DNA from: Paenibacillus cookii
GTDB lineage: Bacteria > Bacillota > Bacilli > Paenibacillales > Paenibacillaceae
Reading direction: 5' to 3'
DNA: 64,000 nt
Assembly: GCF_018333375.1 (NCBI RefSeq)
Contig: NZ_BORW01000030.1
Coordinates: forward strand, 1 to 64,000
A model generated the notes under the pieces. It did not search any database, had not been told where the DNA came from, and saw only the letters and a list, made by a program, of their open reading frames with translations. A program made the translations under genes and the position numbers. Every line of letters starts with the position of its first letter. Position 1 is the first letter of the stretch. Shown piece after piece: positions 26,503 to 34,752 of this stretch.

Positions 26503-26880
26503 ATGACGCAAGGGAACAGCGAAGTTCGCAAGGTCGTTGCGACGGAGGCCGCATTGGAACTGATTGAACGGCTTCGCTCGAAACACGGGCCGGTTATGTT
26601 CCATCAATCGGGGGGATGCTGCGACGGAAGTTCCCCGATGTGCTTTCCATTAGGCGAATTTATCGTCGGCGACAGCGACGTGCTGATGGGAGAGATCGGG
26701 GGCGCTCCTTTTTACATGAGCAAGGCCCAATACGAGTATTGGAAATTTACGCAGCTCATCATTGACGTGGTTCCGGGCCGCGGCGGCATGTTTTCGCTGG
26801 AAGGACCGGAGGGGCAAAGATTTCTGACCCGCTCCCGCGTTTTTACCGAAGAGGAGCAGCGAAGATTGAAGCTTTTGTAA
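26503..26880 (+). CDS. DUF779 protein, partner of the aldehyde dehydrogenase
   Basis: 125 residues. FHQSGGCCDGSSPMCFPLGE is the cysteine-rich signature of DUF779; the rest (IGGAPFYMSKAQYEYWKFTQ) is also typical. Members usually sit directly behind ExaC/AldB-type dehydrogenases, as here with a 16-base gap; the cysteines may bind metal. The exact role is not known. It shares the dehydrogenase transcript. Confidence 0.88.
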   Translation: MTQGNSEVRKVVATEAALELIERLRSKHGPVMFHQSGGCCDGSSPMCFPLGEFIVGDSDVLMGEIGGAPFYMSKAQYEYWKFTQLIIDVVPGRGGMFSLEGPEGQRFLTRSRVFTEEEQRRLKLL

Positions 26881-27168
26881 AGCGTCGTCAAAGCTTGCAA
26901 AGCGCTTGCAATCCATGACTCGGATCCAAGAGGACGAGCGGTCGACAAAAGCGGTTTTCTATGATATGGTTACCGGTAGATAAGGCATTTCGTTCCATGG
27001 AACGAAATGCCTTATCCCATATTCGGTTTTAAATGACATTAAATGTATAAAGGGCGGTGATGTGATGGTGCTCGTGCTTCCCCAGCTACGGGGGGCGAAA
27101 TCCGTAGTCGAATAGACGATTGATTTTGGAGAGCATAAATGACCAATGATAAGAGGAGAGTTGTTAAA
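26881..27168. other. Intergenic region with a 38-bp perfect palindrome and a possible leader peptide
   Basis: About 290 bases before the L25 gene. It contains the palindrome at 26979-27016. It also contains a 16-codon frame (27065-27115, reading MVLVLPQLRGAKSVVE) behind AAGGGCGGTG. That frame could be a leader peptide or chance. Confidence 0.4.
26979..27016. repeat. 38-bp perfect palindrome
   Basis: Every base of GATAAGGCATTTCGTTCCA (26979-26997) is mirrored in the next 19 bases, with no mismatch and no spacer; the centre is CCATGG. No T run follows on either strand, which is unusual for a terminator. Confidence 0.8.
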
Positions 27169-27492
27169 ATGAAAACATGTTTTCAAGCTCTGCAGCGCAC
27201 GCCAATGAATCGGACGGGCCTCAAACGTCTACGGAACTCGGGACGGCTGCCCGCGAACGTTTTCGGTTCGGGTGCAAATCCTGTCCATATCCACCTGTCC
27301 GCAAGGGAATTCGCAAAATGGATCCGAAGCGGGGGAGACGGTCTGGTCGAGCTGAATCTTGAAAATCATGGACCTATAACCGTTTTTCTGGAAGCGGTGC
27401 AACGCGATCCGGTCACGAGGGAATACATTCACGCCGATTTCATCCGCGTCAAGGAAGACGAACAAGCGCAGACGCAAGTCAACGCCGGGTAG
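27169..27492 (+). CDS. Short ribosomal protein L25 (Ctc-like N-terminal domain)
   Basis: 107 residues. The RNA-binding beta-barrel domain of L25/Ctc is recognisable: GLKRLRNSGRLPANVFGSG, ITVFLEAVQRDPVTREYIHA and DFIRVKED. The C-terminal TL5-type domain found in Bacillus Ctc (about 200 residues) is missing, so it resembles the short E. coli L25. It would bind 5S rRNA at the central protuberance, or act as a stress-related paralogue. The ATG at 27169 follows AGAGGAG. A second, full-length L25 elsewhere in the genome is possible but cannot be seen here. Confidence 0.82.
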   Translation: MKTCFQALQRTPMNRTGLKRLRNSGRLPANVFGSGANPVHIHLSAREFAKWIRSGGDGLVELNLENHGPITVFLEAVQRDPVTREYIHADFIRVKEDEQAQTQVNAG

Positions 27493-27787
27493 ACCTCATT
27501 TGGTCCTGTCCCGGTCGGGGTTTTTTGAATATAGCAGCACAAGAAGGCCTTCCGTACCGGGGGGCCTTTTTTAAAGAGCTGGAACAAGTCATGGGGGGAT
27601 GTGGAGATGACGTGGGCCTCGATCAGAGGCGATGCTCAAATTTTGAACAAGGCAACTGCCGCCGGAGCTCTTGGCCCGGATCGTTCAACTATAACCGTTT
27701 TCTCCCGCCTGCCGGCAAAAAGGCTATGTTAATCTAAAGGTATGACTACCGGTTACATGAACCGGATCAAAAACCGAGGAGATGGAC
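27493..27787. other. Intergenic region between L25 and a kinase gene
   Basis: About 295 bases. It holds the terminator at 27544-27573. A 41-codon frame (27607-27732) behind GGGGGATGTGGAG is possible but without recognisable similarity; I do not call it a gene. Confidence 0.35.
27544..27573 (+). terminator. Terminator after the L25 gene
   Basis: An 11-bp stem AAGGCCTTCCG with CGGGGGGCCTT (two G-U pairs), loop TAC, then T6. Confidence 0.85.
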
Positions 27788-28816
27788 ATGTACAATCAAC
27801 CAACAGCTTTACGCTCCGTATTGGCTCCCGAATATTTGGAGCATTGCTTGAGCCGCCTATATGATATCGGGCCGTGGAAGCAATGCCTGTTTTGGTTAAG
27901 AGGTTTGAATGACACTTACCGGATCGAAACTCCCGACGGGTTTTATATTTTGCCCGTGTACCGTTCCGAAGTCAGTGAAAGCGACGTGAACTTTGAAGTA
28001 TCTCTGCTAACCGAACTCCGGAGAATGATGGATGCGACAACCCATGTATCAGAGCCTATCCCGAAAAACGATTCCACTTTGTATACCGTTTTGAATGCGC
28101 CGGAGGGGGAGCGGATCACGGTCATTTTTCGTTATTTGAAAGGCATTGAACATCCGCTTGATGACGAAGCTTCCTGCTATGCCTTCGGCCGATCGGCCGC
28201 TGCCTTGCATGCTGCCATGGATCTGGTCACCATCGCGCAGCCACGGTTTGCGTTAGATACCGATTTTCTTATTCAACAACCGTTAAAACGGATTTGCGAA
28301 TACATAGGGTTAGAACATCAAGCTGTTCCTTTTTTGCGGGAATTTGCGGTTTCACTACAAAAACGCATCGAAATTGCAGCTGCATCCGGTTTGGATTGGG
28401 GGCTGTGCCACGGCGACATGCACGGCAACAATAACGCCTTTCTAGAAGGAGAGCAGTTCACCCATTATGATTTCGAGTGGGCCGCAAAAGGGTGGAGGGC
28501 GTATGATCTTGCGCAGGTGAAGGCAAGGAAACGCCAGTCGCCGGAAAAGCAAGATGCCTTATGGAATTCGCTGATGAGAGGTTATCGATCGGTCAGGCAT
28601 TTCTCAGACGAAGACGAACAAGCCATCGAGTTGTTTATTATGGCAAGGCGGTTTTGGGTGATGGGATTGGATGTCGCCTTTATCCATCAGGATACGGGTG
28701 CCCTTGATTATGGCGAAGCATGGCTTAACGGCTTTCTTGAGGAATTCAGTCACGCGGATCATCGGCAAAATATCCGGCAACAAATGATGAATGCTTACAT
28801 AGTCTTAAAAGAATGA
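27788..28816 (+). CDS. Phosphotransferase (APH/ThrB-II-like kinase fold)
   Basis: 342 residues. The kinase core is clear: LCHGDMHGNNNAFLEGEQ (catalytic loop with Asp and Asn), then THYDFEWAAKGWRAYDLAQV (metal-binding Asp). This is the aminoglycoside phosphotransferase/choline kinase/homoserine kinase II fold, which phosphorylates small hydroxyl compounds. The N-lobe includes FILPVYRSEVSES. The substrate is unknown. Of two in-frame ATGs, 27788 is preferred because GAGGAG is directly joined to the first (27782) but well spaced from the second. The RDD membrane gene follows by 31 bases. Confidence 0.85.
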   Translation: MYNQPTALRSVLAPEYLEHCLSRLYDIGPWKQCLFWLRGLNDTYRIETPDGFYILPVYRSEVSESDVNFEVSLLTELRRMMDATTHVSEPIPKNDSTLYTVLNAPEGERITVIFRYLKGIEHPLDDEASCYAFGRSAAALHAAMDLVTIAQPRFALDTDFLIQQPLKRICEYIGLEHQAVPFLREFAVSLQKRIEIAAASGLDWGLCHGDMHGNNNAFLEGEQFTHYDFEWAAKGWRAYDLAQVKARKRQSPEKQDALWNSLMRGYRSVRHFSDEDEQAIELFIMARRFWVMGLDVAFIHQDTGALDYGEAWLNGFLEEFSHADHRQNIRQQMMNAYIVLKE

Positions 28817-28847
28817 CGCAATCACACCGTTAAGGAGCGAGCTAAGT

Positions 28848-29252
28848 ATGCAAGCGGGATTTTGGGTTAGGCTCGGAGCGATGTTGCTGGATGCCCTCAT
28901 CGTCGGATTGCCTTTGGTCATCCTTTCTTTGCTGATTACCGGCGGAAGACCCTATGAAGAATATGTGACCAATATATTGTCCTTTTTGTATTCATTGCTG
29001 GTGCCTGTTTTTTGGGGCGGATATACCGTCGGTAAGCGGATTTGCGGGATCAAAATTAGAAAAGTGCAGGACCATTCCCCGCCCGGGATCGGAACCATGC
29101 TGCTGCGCCATGTCGTTGCAGGCATCATCTACGGCCTGACGTTTGGGATCGGCACGATCATTAGCGCGTTCATGGTTGGGCTGCGGGAAGATAAACGATC
29201 GATTCACGATTTTATTGCCGGGACGGAAGTCGTGCATGATGATTTTTCGTAG
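28848..29252 (+). CDS. RDD-family membrane protein
   Basis: 134 residues. The N-terminal FWVRLGAMLLDALIVGLPLV holds the Arg and Asp that define the RDD family, and KRSIHDFIAGTEVV is the typical ending with its conserved Asp. Three hydrophobic helices are visible. Some relatives are Na+(Li+,K+)/H+ antiporters; most have no known role. AAGGAGCG lies before the ATG. It is co-directional with the kinase gene and ends at a strong terminator. Confidence 0.88.
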   Translation: MQAGFWVRLGAMLLDALIVGLPLVILSLLITGGRPYEEYVTNILSFLYSLLVPVFWGGYTVGKRICGIKIRKVQDHSPPGIGTMLLRHVVAGIIYGLTFGIGTIISAFMVGLREDKRSIHDFIAGTEVVHDDFS

Positions 29253-29298
29253 ACCGACAATTTTGATTGAGCGATAAGTTATAACGGCATATCCAAGG

Positions 29299-29325
29299 CA
29301 GCCGATTTCCATCGGCTGTTTTTTT
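29299..29325 (+). terminator. Terminator after the RDD gene
   Basis: A perfect 8-bp stem CAGCCGAT/ATCGGCTG with loop TTCC and T7. Confidence 0.92.
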
Positions 29326-29331
29326 ACGCCC

Positions 29332-29673
29332 GTGGTTTTCGGCGGTGACGTAGCTTTGCCGCGGCCGGCCGAGCCCGTCCTATGTGCCGATCAAGAATCT
29401 GTGGCGGGCAAATATGCGGCCCGCGACATGATGATCACACTGGACGTTTCCTTTAGAAACAAAGGACTTTATCTTACCGTCCCTAAAATGTACGGCGTGG
29501 AATATACTTTCAGGCTCATTCCCGTAAGCCGGGATTCGGCCCAAGCGACGTCTCTGACCGAAATGATTCATGAGCAGCTTGTGTTTCGTTTTTCGGCATC
29601 CGGCGGGGCGGAGCACGTTGAATATACCGACGATGTCGGCAAAAAACGGCGGCTGTTCAAGGTTGGCTCCTGA
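29332..29673 (+). pseudogene. Probable 3' remnant of a protein-coding gene
   Basis: A 113-codon open frame without ribosome site, beginning a few bases after a terminator. From about residue 24 it reads like a beta-rich C-terminal domain (VAGKYAARDMMITLDVSFRN, KGLYLTVPKMYGVEYTFRLI). This resembles the ending domains attached to serine beta-lactamase-like proteins, though I am not certain. The lack of an N-terminal part suggests a truncated gene rather than a complete one. Confidence 0.4.
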
Positions 29674-29792
29674 TTTTTTTCTGAAAAAAATGCCCCCAAT
29701 GCGTTCCTACCCCGAAGATTCGGTACTCCGAAGGACTTGCCATCGTGTATAATTTTGGTAACAGATTCCTGAAAAAGGCGGGAGATCCGAGC

Positions 29793-30707
29793 ATGATGAA
29801 CGGGGAGTACAGGCACAGGATCGATTCGGTGATCCGATATATCGAAGAAAACGGCAGCCAAAAATTGACGCTGGAAGATCTGGCCCGTGCCGCGAATTTT
29901 TCAAAATACCATTTCTCCCGCATTTTTACGGCCATGACGGGCGTAACGCCGGTGGCGTTTTTGAACCGGAAAAGGCTTGAGAAGTCGGTGCGGCTGCTGG
30001 GGGAAACGAATATGACGGTTTTGGCGATCGCGGGCGAATGCGGGTTCGAGTCGCTGTCGGCATATCACGCGCTGTTCAAAAAGCACTACGGAACAACGCC
30101 CAACGAGATGCGCAAAGCACGAACCCAATACAGCAATATTTCGCAATGGGCAAGCAATATGCCGGAGGAGACCGCGTCCGGAACGGCCTACAATGAAAAC
30201 CGTAAGAGATCATTGCTAGGAAGGACGTGGGATCGGATGATCGCCATAAAAGAATTACCCCCCCTTAACGTCGCATATGTCCGCCATGTGGGAAGCTATC
30301 TCGACACGGGCGCCGCATGGGACAAACTTGGCCGTTGGGCCTACGAACGGGGGATAACCCCGCCAAGCCAGCATTTTATCGGCATTTCGCTGGATGACGC
30401 CGGGCTGGTGGACGAATACGCCTGCCGGTATGACGCTTGCGTCACGTTGCCCGAAGATTGGACGCCGGATCCCGCGGACCCGCAGGTGCAGTATAAGTCG
30501 CTGTCCGGGGGTACGTATGCGGTTTACCCTTTTTACGACACCATCGATAAATTCGTGCTGGCGTATCAAAACGTATTCGGCCTTTGGCTGCCGAACAGCG
30601 GCTATGAAGCCGACGACCGGCCATGCCTGGAATTTTGCCTGAACGATCCTGCGCGGGATCCGGAGGGAAAATGCAGGGTGGACTTGTACGTGCCGATCAA
30701 AAAATAA
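29793..30707 (+). CDS. AraC-family regulator with a GyrI-like effector domain
   Basis: 304 residues. Residues 10-110 hold the double helix-turn-helix of AraC/XylS proteins (LTLEDLARAANFSKYHFSRI, then FESLSAYHALFKKHYGTTPN). After a linker, residues about 150-300 form a GyrI/SOUL-like small-molecule-binding domain (NVAYVRHVGSYLDTGAAWDK, GGTYAVYPFYDTIDKF, KCRVDLYVPI). This is the Rob/BmrR-like arrangement used to sense drugs or lipophilic ligands. The ATG at 29793 follows GGGAGA. Targets are not evident; the acetyltransferase gene directly follows. Confidence 0.92.
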   Translation: MMNGEYRHRIDSVIRYIEENGSQKLTLEDLARAANFSKYHFSRIFTAMTGVTPVAFLNRKRLEKSVRLLGETNMTVLAIAGECGFESLSAYHALFKKHYGTTPNEMRKARTQYSNISQWASNMPEETASGTAYNENRKRSLLGRTWDRMIAIKELPPLNVAYVRHVGSYLDTGAAWDKLGRWAYERGITPPSQHFIGISLDDAGLVDEYACRYDACVTLPEDWTPDPADPQVQYKSLSGGTYAVYPFYDTIDKFVLAYQNVFGLWLPNSGYEADDRPCLEFCLNDPARDPEGKCRVDLYVPIKK

Positions 30708-30756
30708 AATTTAAAGACATTGCAAGGCAGAACGCCTGCAGCTTGGAGGAATGAAA

Positions 30757-31347
30757 ATGAATTTCGAGGCGGCATTCGGCCGGTTTCCCGTGATCGCGTC
30801 AGACAGGCTCGTGTTAGGCAAAATCGGAGAGGAGCATTTGGAGGAACTGTTCGAAATCTATGACAATGACAACGTTTTTACATACTGCGGCATCATTCCG
30901 AAGCATAACAAAAACACGGTCAAATCCATGATCGGACATTTCGAACGGGATTTCCTCAAAAAAAGCCGGATCAAATGGGGCATTTTTGCGGTGGAGGACC
31001 CCGGCAAGCTGCTCGGCATCATCGAAGCGTTCGATTGGAACCAGAAGGTCAATTCGCTTTCCGTGGGTTATTTTCTGGCGGAACGGCATTATGGAAAAGG
31101 CATTGCGACGGAAGCGCTGCAAACGCTCACCCGGTTTTTGTTCGAGGTGGCCCTCGTCAACCGGATCCAGGCCGAAGTGATGCCGCCGAACGAAGCTTCC
31201 AAAAGGGTGCTTGCCAAAAACGGGTTCCGAAAAGAAGGATTGCTGAGACAAGCGACGTTATGGTCCGGAAAAGGGGTCGTCGACCTTGAAATTTACGGCA
31301 AATTGAAGGAAGACGCCGCGAAAGAACCCGGATGGGCAAAAATATGA
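30757..31347 (+). CDS. GNAT N-acetyltransferase (RimJ/RimL type)
   Basis: 196 residues. The fold can be followed from VIASDRLVLGKIGEEHLEEL through SVGYFLAERHYGKGIATEAL (acetyl-CoA-binding motif A, with RHYGKG) and ANRIQAEVMPPNEASKRVLA-like residues to NGFRKEGLLR. This is the RimJ/RimL-type subgroup that acetylates protein N-termini or small amines. The second ATG (30757) is preferred since GGAGG sits seven bases upstream of it but only one base from the first. It follows the AraC-like gene by about 50 bases and may be co-transcribed. Confidence 0.88.
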   Translation: MNFEAAFGRFPVIASDRLVLGKIGEEHLEELFEIYDNDNVFTYCGIIPKHNKNTVKSMIGHFERDFLKKSRIKWGIFAVEDPGKLLGIIEAFDWNQKVNSLSVGYFLAERHYGKGIATEALQTLTRFLFEVALVNRIQAEVMPPNEASKRVLAKNGFRKEGLLRQATLWSGKGVVDLEIYGKLKEDAAKEPGWAKI

Positions 31348-31382
31348 CGTATCAACGCCGATTTTGTGCTATACTAGAGATA

Positions 31383-31502
31383 ACTTCAAGCCGTGTGTGA
31401 CTGGCGTAACGTGGGGAACCACGAGGGAGCACATGGATCATAACAGCCGTACGCCTGGGCGAAAGTATTTGGAGGGGATTCCTTTCCGAATGCTTTTTTT
31501 TG
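31383..31502 (+). ncRNA. ZTP (pfl) riboswitch with terminator, upstream of folD
   Basis: The aptamer shows the conserved blocks in order: GTGTGACTGGCG (about 31394-31406), the GTGGGGAACCAC stem, GGGAGCACA, and GCCTGGGC (about 31453-31460) closing the pseudoknot. It is followed by a 14-bp terminator stem (31464-31477 with 31481-31494, loop ATT) and T9. Ligand (ZTP/ZMP, signalling folate shortage) should prevent termination and raise folD expression. Position directly before folate one-carbon genes is the classic setting. Confidence 0.92.
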
Positions 31503-31530
31503 TTTGAAACCAAAATCGGAGGCGACAGAA

Positions 31531-32385
31531 ATGAGCATGCTGCTAAAAACGAAACCGCTGGCGAGCGAGGTGTCGGAATCGATCATCGAAGAGGTGAACC
31601 GCTTTAAGGCAAAAGGGATTCACCCCCGGCTGTCTGTCATTTTGGTAGAAGGCGATCCGGCATCGGCATATTACGCGAAAGCAAAAGAGAAAAAAGCCCA
31701 ACAGCTGGGCATCGCGTTCGACCTGATTTCGTTTACGCCGGAGGTGACCGAGCAGCGCCTGCTGGACGAAATCGAAAAATTGAACCAAGATCCGGCCGTG
31801 CACGGCATCATGCTGGAGCTGCCGCTCCCCAAACATATCCGCCTGCAAACCTGCTGCGACGCCATTCGACCGGAAAAAGACGTCGACGGCATTTCATCGG
31901 CGAACAAGCTGGCCTGCATGACGGGGGCAACCGGCATTTATCCGGCAACGCCGCAGGCATGCATTCGGATCGTGAAACATTTCGGGTTTTCGCTGCAAGG
32001 GAAAAACGTGGTGCTGGTCGGGCACGGGGAAACCGTCGGAAGGCCTTTGATGCAGATGCTGCTCCGCGAAAACGCGACCGTCACCGTTTGCCATTATTAC
32101 ACGCAAAATCTCGCCAAACATATCGCGGGCGCGGATATTTTGATGACCGCCACCGGCTGCGCCGGACTGATTACGGCCGATATGCTGCATCCCGAGCTGG
32201 TCGTGATCGATGCCGGCATTTCCGAAACGCCGAGCGGCATCGTGGGAGACGCGGTTCCCGAAGCGGTGGAAGCGGCCAAAGCGGTAACGCCTGTACCGGG
32301 CGGAGTGGGGACGTTAACGACCGTTCTGTTGTTCGAAAATTTGTTGCATGCCATCCGGCTGCAGCAGCCATCGAAAGAGGTGTAG
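31531..32385 (+). CDS. folD: FolD-type methylenetetrahydrofolate dehydrogenase/cyclohydrolase
   Basis: 284 residues, normal FolD length. It converts 5,10-methylene-THF to 10-formyl-THF in two steps. The catalytic Tyr-Lys pair lies in ASAYYAKAKEKKAQQ, the folate loop in RPEKDVDGISSANKL, and the NADP-binding region in VVLVGHGETVGRPL with ADILMTATGCAGL. The end PVPGGVGTLTTVLLFENLL deviates from the usual GVGPMT. VGHGETVG also replaces the common VGRSNIVG, so this is a divergent member and possibly a second copy. The ATG at 31531 has CGGAGG nine bases upstream. It heads an operon under the ZTP riboswitch. Confidence 0.9.
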   Translation: MSMLLKTKPLASEVSESIIEEVNRFKAKGIHPRLSVILVEGDPASAYYAKAKEKKAQQLGIAFDLISFTPEVTEQRLLDEIEKLNQDPAVHGIMLELPLPKHIRLQTCCDAIRPEKDVDGISSANKLACMTGATGIYPATPQACIRIVKHFGFSLQGKNVVLVGHGETVGRPLMQMLLRENATVTVCHYYTQNLAKHIAGADILMTATGCAGLITADMLHPELVVIDAGISETPSGIVGDAVPEAVEAAKAVTPVPGGVGTLTTVLLFENLLHAIRLQQPSKEV

Positions 32386-32388
32386 CGC

Positions 32389-33027
32389 ATGAACGGACAA
32401 AATCACGTTTTTGATCAGCCGATCCGCGAATTTTTGCATTCGGCCGCTTCCAGTGCGCCGACGCCGGGCGGGGGAAGCGTTGCGGCATTGGCTGCGGCCC
32501 TGGGGGCGTCCATGGGCTCCATGGTGGCGAACATTACGAGCGGACCGAAGTTTGAGCAGGTGCGGGAACAAATGGCGGAAATCGTGAAGCTGATGCAGGA
32601 CGCGATGACCGAAGCCGAAACCTTTTTGAAAAAGGACATCGAATCCTTTAACGGTTACATGGCCGCGCTTGGGCTCCCCAAAGCATCGGAGGAGGAAAAG
32701 CGGCAGCGCTCCATCGCTTTGCAGCAAGCGGCGGTGCAGGCGGCTTCCGTGCCCCTGCATCTCATGAAACGCTGCCTGGAAGTCATGTCGGCGCTGGCGT
32801 CGGTAACCGAACAAGCGAATAAAAACGTCATTTCGGATCTTGGCATCGCGTTGCTGATGCTGGACGCTGCGGTTCAATCGGCGTGGATCACGGTCGAGAT
32901 AAACCTTGGCAGCATCAAGGATGCCGGCGTGCGGGCCACGTTCCAGGACACGGGGGCGGAGCTTTCTTCCCGTTCGGCGGGCATAAAAGATCAAGTATTG
33001 GGACAAATCAGGGAGAGGTTGGCATAG
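32389..33027 (+). CDS. Formimidoyl-THF cyclodeaminase/methenyl-THF cyclohydrolase family (FchA)
   Basis: 212 residues, almost entirely helical. SSAPTPGGGSVAALAAALGA at the N-terminus is the family signature; ASVPLHLMKRCLEVMSALAS and SDLGIALLMLDAAVQSAW continue the bundle. Members act on formimino- or methenyl-tetrahydrofolate. It starts three bases after folD and would also yield or use methenyl-THF, so with FolD and the ZTP riboswitch it makes a coherent folate one-carbon operon. GAGGTG serves as the ribosome site inside the end of folD. Confidence 0.9.
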   Translation: MNGQNHVFDQPIREFLHSAASSAPTPGGGSVAALAAALGASMGSMVANITSGPKFEQVREQMAEIVKLMQDAMTEAETFLKKDIESFNGYMAALGLPKASEEEKRQRSIALQQAAVQAASVPLHLMKRCLEVMSALASVTEQANKNVISDLGIALLMLDAAVQSAWITVEINLGSIKDAGVRATFQDTGAELSSRSAGIKDQVLGQIRERLA

Positions 33028-33031
33028 ACCT

Positions 33032-33937
33032 ATGAAAATTGAGCCATGGGAGCAGCTCATTCGTCATATCGAACCGGAAGCAAAGCTGCTGCGGGCACAA
33101 AAGCTTCAAGGCGGCGTTTCCGCCCAAGTAACGAAGCTGGAAATCGAACTGCCCGAAGGCGTCGTTCGGAAGCTGCTTGCGCGTCGGCACGGCGAAGCGG
33201 ACCGCAGTCGAAATCCCCATATCGCGCGGGAAGAATACAAGCTTCTTCAGCAACTGACTGCGGCGGGGCTGCCTGTTCCGAAGCCGCATGCCGTGCTCAG
33301 TTCGTTCGGCGATGCACCGCTGATCGTCACGGAATTCGTGGAAGGCGAAGCGATCCTGTCGCTGGATCAGATTCCTGATGCCGAGCAGCAATTGGCGGAT
33401 CGGTTGTCGGATATCCATCGGTTACCATGGGAACGGTACGCGCTCCGTTTTCTCCCGAAACAGGGGGATCGGTGTTCCGCCAAACTTAAGAACAGGCCCG
33501 GTCAATTGGATGATTCGTTGTGGGAAGGCAGGATCCGAGACAAACTGGAGTCGGTCTGGCCCTTGAAGCATACGAATAACGAAGCGTTACTGCACGGGGA
33601 CTTTTGGCCGGGAAACGTCATTTGGAAGGATGGAAGCATCGCGGCGGTCATCGATTGGGAGGATGCGGCGCTGGGCGATCCGCTGTTCGATCTGGCAAAT
33701 GCCAGGCTCGAACTATTATGGGCCTCCGGTATCCGAGCGATGGAGAAGTTTACGGAGCGGTATCAAACCCGCAATCCTCATCTCGATTATGCGGGGCTTC
33801 CCGCGTGGGATTTATTCGCTGCGCTGAAACCCGCCTCGGCGTTATCCGATTGGGGGCTTGCACCCGACGCCGAGAGGCAAATGCGCGAAAGGCACCGCCT
33901 GTTTGCCGAACAAGCTTTGGCAAGGATTTTGGGCTGA
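33032..33937 (+). CDS. Aminoglycoside phosphotransferase-family kinase
   Basis: 301 residues. LLHGDFWPGNVIWKDGSIAA is the kinase catalytic loop and VIDWEDAALGDPLFDLANAR the metal-binding and following segment. The N-lobe has LLQQLTAAGLPVPKPHAV. Proteins of this fold phosphorylate antibiotics, sugars, choline or other small alcohols; the substrate here is not evident. It starts four bases after the cyclodeaminase gene, so it is the third gene of the ZTP-controlled unit, although a folate role is not obvious. Confidence 0.88.
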   Translation: MKIEPWEQLIRHIEPEAKLLRAQKLQGGVSAQVTKLEIELPEGVVRKLLARRHGEADRSRNPHIAREEYKLLQQLTAAGLPVPKPHAVLSSFGDAPLIVTEFVEGEAILSLDQIPDAEQQLADRLSDIHRLPWERYALRFLPKQGDRCSAKLKNRPGQLDDSLWEGRIRDKLESVWPLKHTNNEALLHGDFWPGNVIWKDGSIAAVIDWEDAALGDPLFDLANARLELLWASGIRAMEKFTERYQTRNPHLDYAGLPAWDLFAALKPASALSDWGLAPDAERQMRERHRLFAEQALARILG

Positions 33938-34077
33938 AAGAAATGCATTGACGCAAACGGATTAGCAAGGACATCGAAACTTCGTGTTTGATAATGTCAA
34001 AAAAGCGGCATGTTTCACATACTATTCGTTAAGGCGCATGATTTGCGCATGGAATGAAAGCGACAGGCGGTGCGTAA

Positions 34078-34689
34078 ATGAGCACAACTTTTTTTCTTGT
34101 ACGGCACGCCATAAAAGAAAAAGCCGTCGGAGACGTTCCGCTCACCCCTAAGGGCGTGCTGCAAGCTCAAGCGACGGCCGGCCGTTTTTGCCATTTGCCT
34201 ATCTCAGCCGTCTATTCCAGCCCCCTTCGAAGGGCGCAAGAGACCGCCGGATGCATTGCCCAAGCGACGGCATCGGCCGTCCGCGTGGACAGCCGTTTGA
34301 GGGAGCGCGCGAATTGGGGGGATTTGCCCGGACAAAGCTTTGAAGCGTTTGTCGCCATGTTGGAGCGGTGTACGCGTGATCCGGAATATTTGCCGCCCGT
34401 CGGGGATTCGGCCAAGCAAGCGGGGGAGCGGTTAAACTCCTTATTATCGGAACTGGCCGCGGAGCACTCCGCTGAAAGTCATATTGTATTGGTCACGCAT
34501 GGAGGGTTGATCACCGACTTTTTGGTGCATGCCTTTTCCGAAGAAGCTTTGGAGGTTTGGCATCCGAATTTCGTTGCCGTCCAAAGCGAGTTGATTCCCG
34601 AATGCTCCGTCACGACGCTTATATATGAACGCGGGACTTATGCCATTGAGGACTTTGCATCCGTCGATCATTTGAAATCAGTCCGCTAA
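34078..34689 (+). CDS. Histidine phosphatase family protein
   Basis: 203 residues. FFLVRHAIKEKAVGDVPLTP carries the catalytic His (RHA instead of the usual RHG), SSPLRRAQETA the phosphate-binding Arg, and VLVTHGGLITDFLVHAF the second His. It is a broad-specificity phosphomonoesterase of the phosphoglycerate-mutase-like fold, substrate unknown. This is the second such protein in the window but it is not closely similar to the one at 6214. The ATG follows AGGCGGTG. A clear terminator stands behind it. Confidence 0.85.
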   Translation: MSTTFFLVRHAIKEKAVGDVPLTPKGVLQAQATAGRFCHLPISAVYSSPLRRAQETAGCIAQATASAVRVDSRLRERANWGDLPGQSFEAFVAMLERCTRDPEYLPPVGDSAKQAGERLNSLLSELAAEHSAESHIVLVTHGGLITDFLVHAFSEEALEVWHPNFVAVQSELIPECSVTTLIYERGTYAIEDFASVDHLKSVR

Positions 34690-34712
34690 CTTGAAATCGG
34701 CGTTATTGAACA

Positions 34713-34735
34713 ACCGGCAATCCGCCGGTGTTTTT
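34713..34735 (+). terminator. Terminator after the histidine phosphatase gene
   Basis: A 6-bp stem ACCGGC/GCCGGT with loop AATCC, then GTTTTTG. Confidence 0.75.
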
Positions 34736-34752
34736 GTTTTTGAACAGGAAAA

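Noticed and set aside
27607..27732. 41-codon frame behind GGGGGATGTGGAG
   Set aside because: Plausible start but no similarity that I know; could be chance in a 295-base gap.
27525..27737. 70-codon plus-strand frame behind the L25 gene
   Set aside because: It runs through the terminator at 27544-27573, has no ribosome site and reads as low-quality coding sequence.
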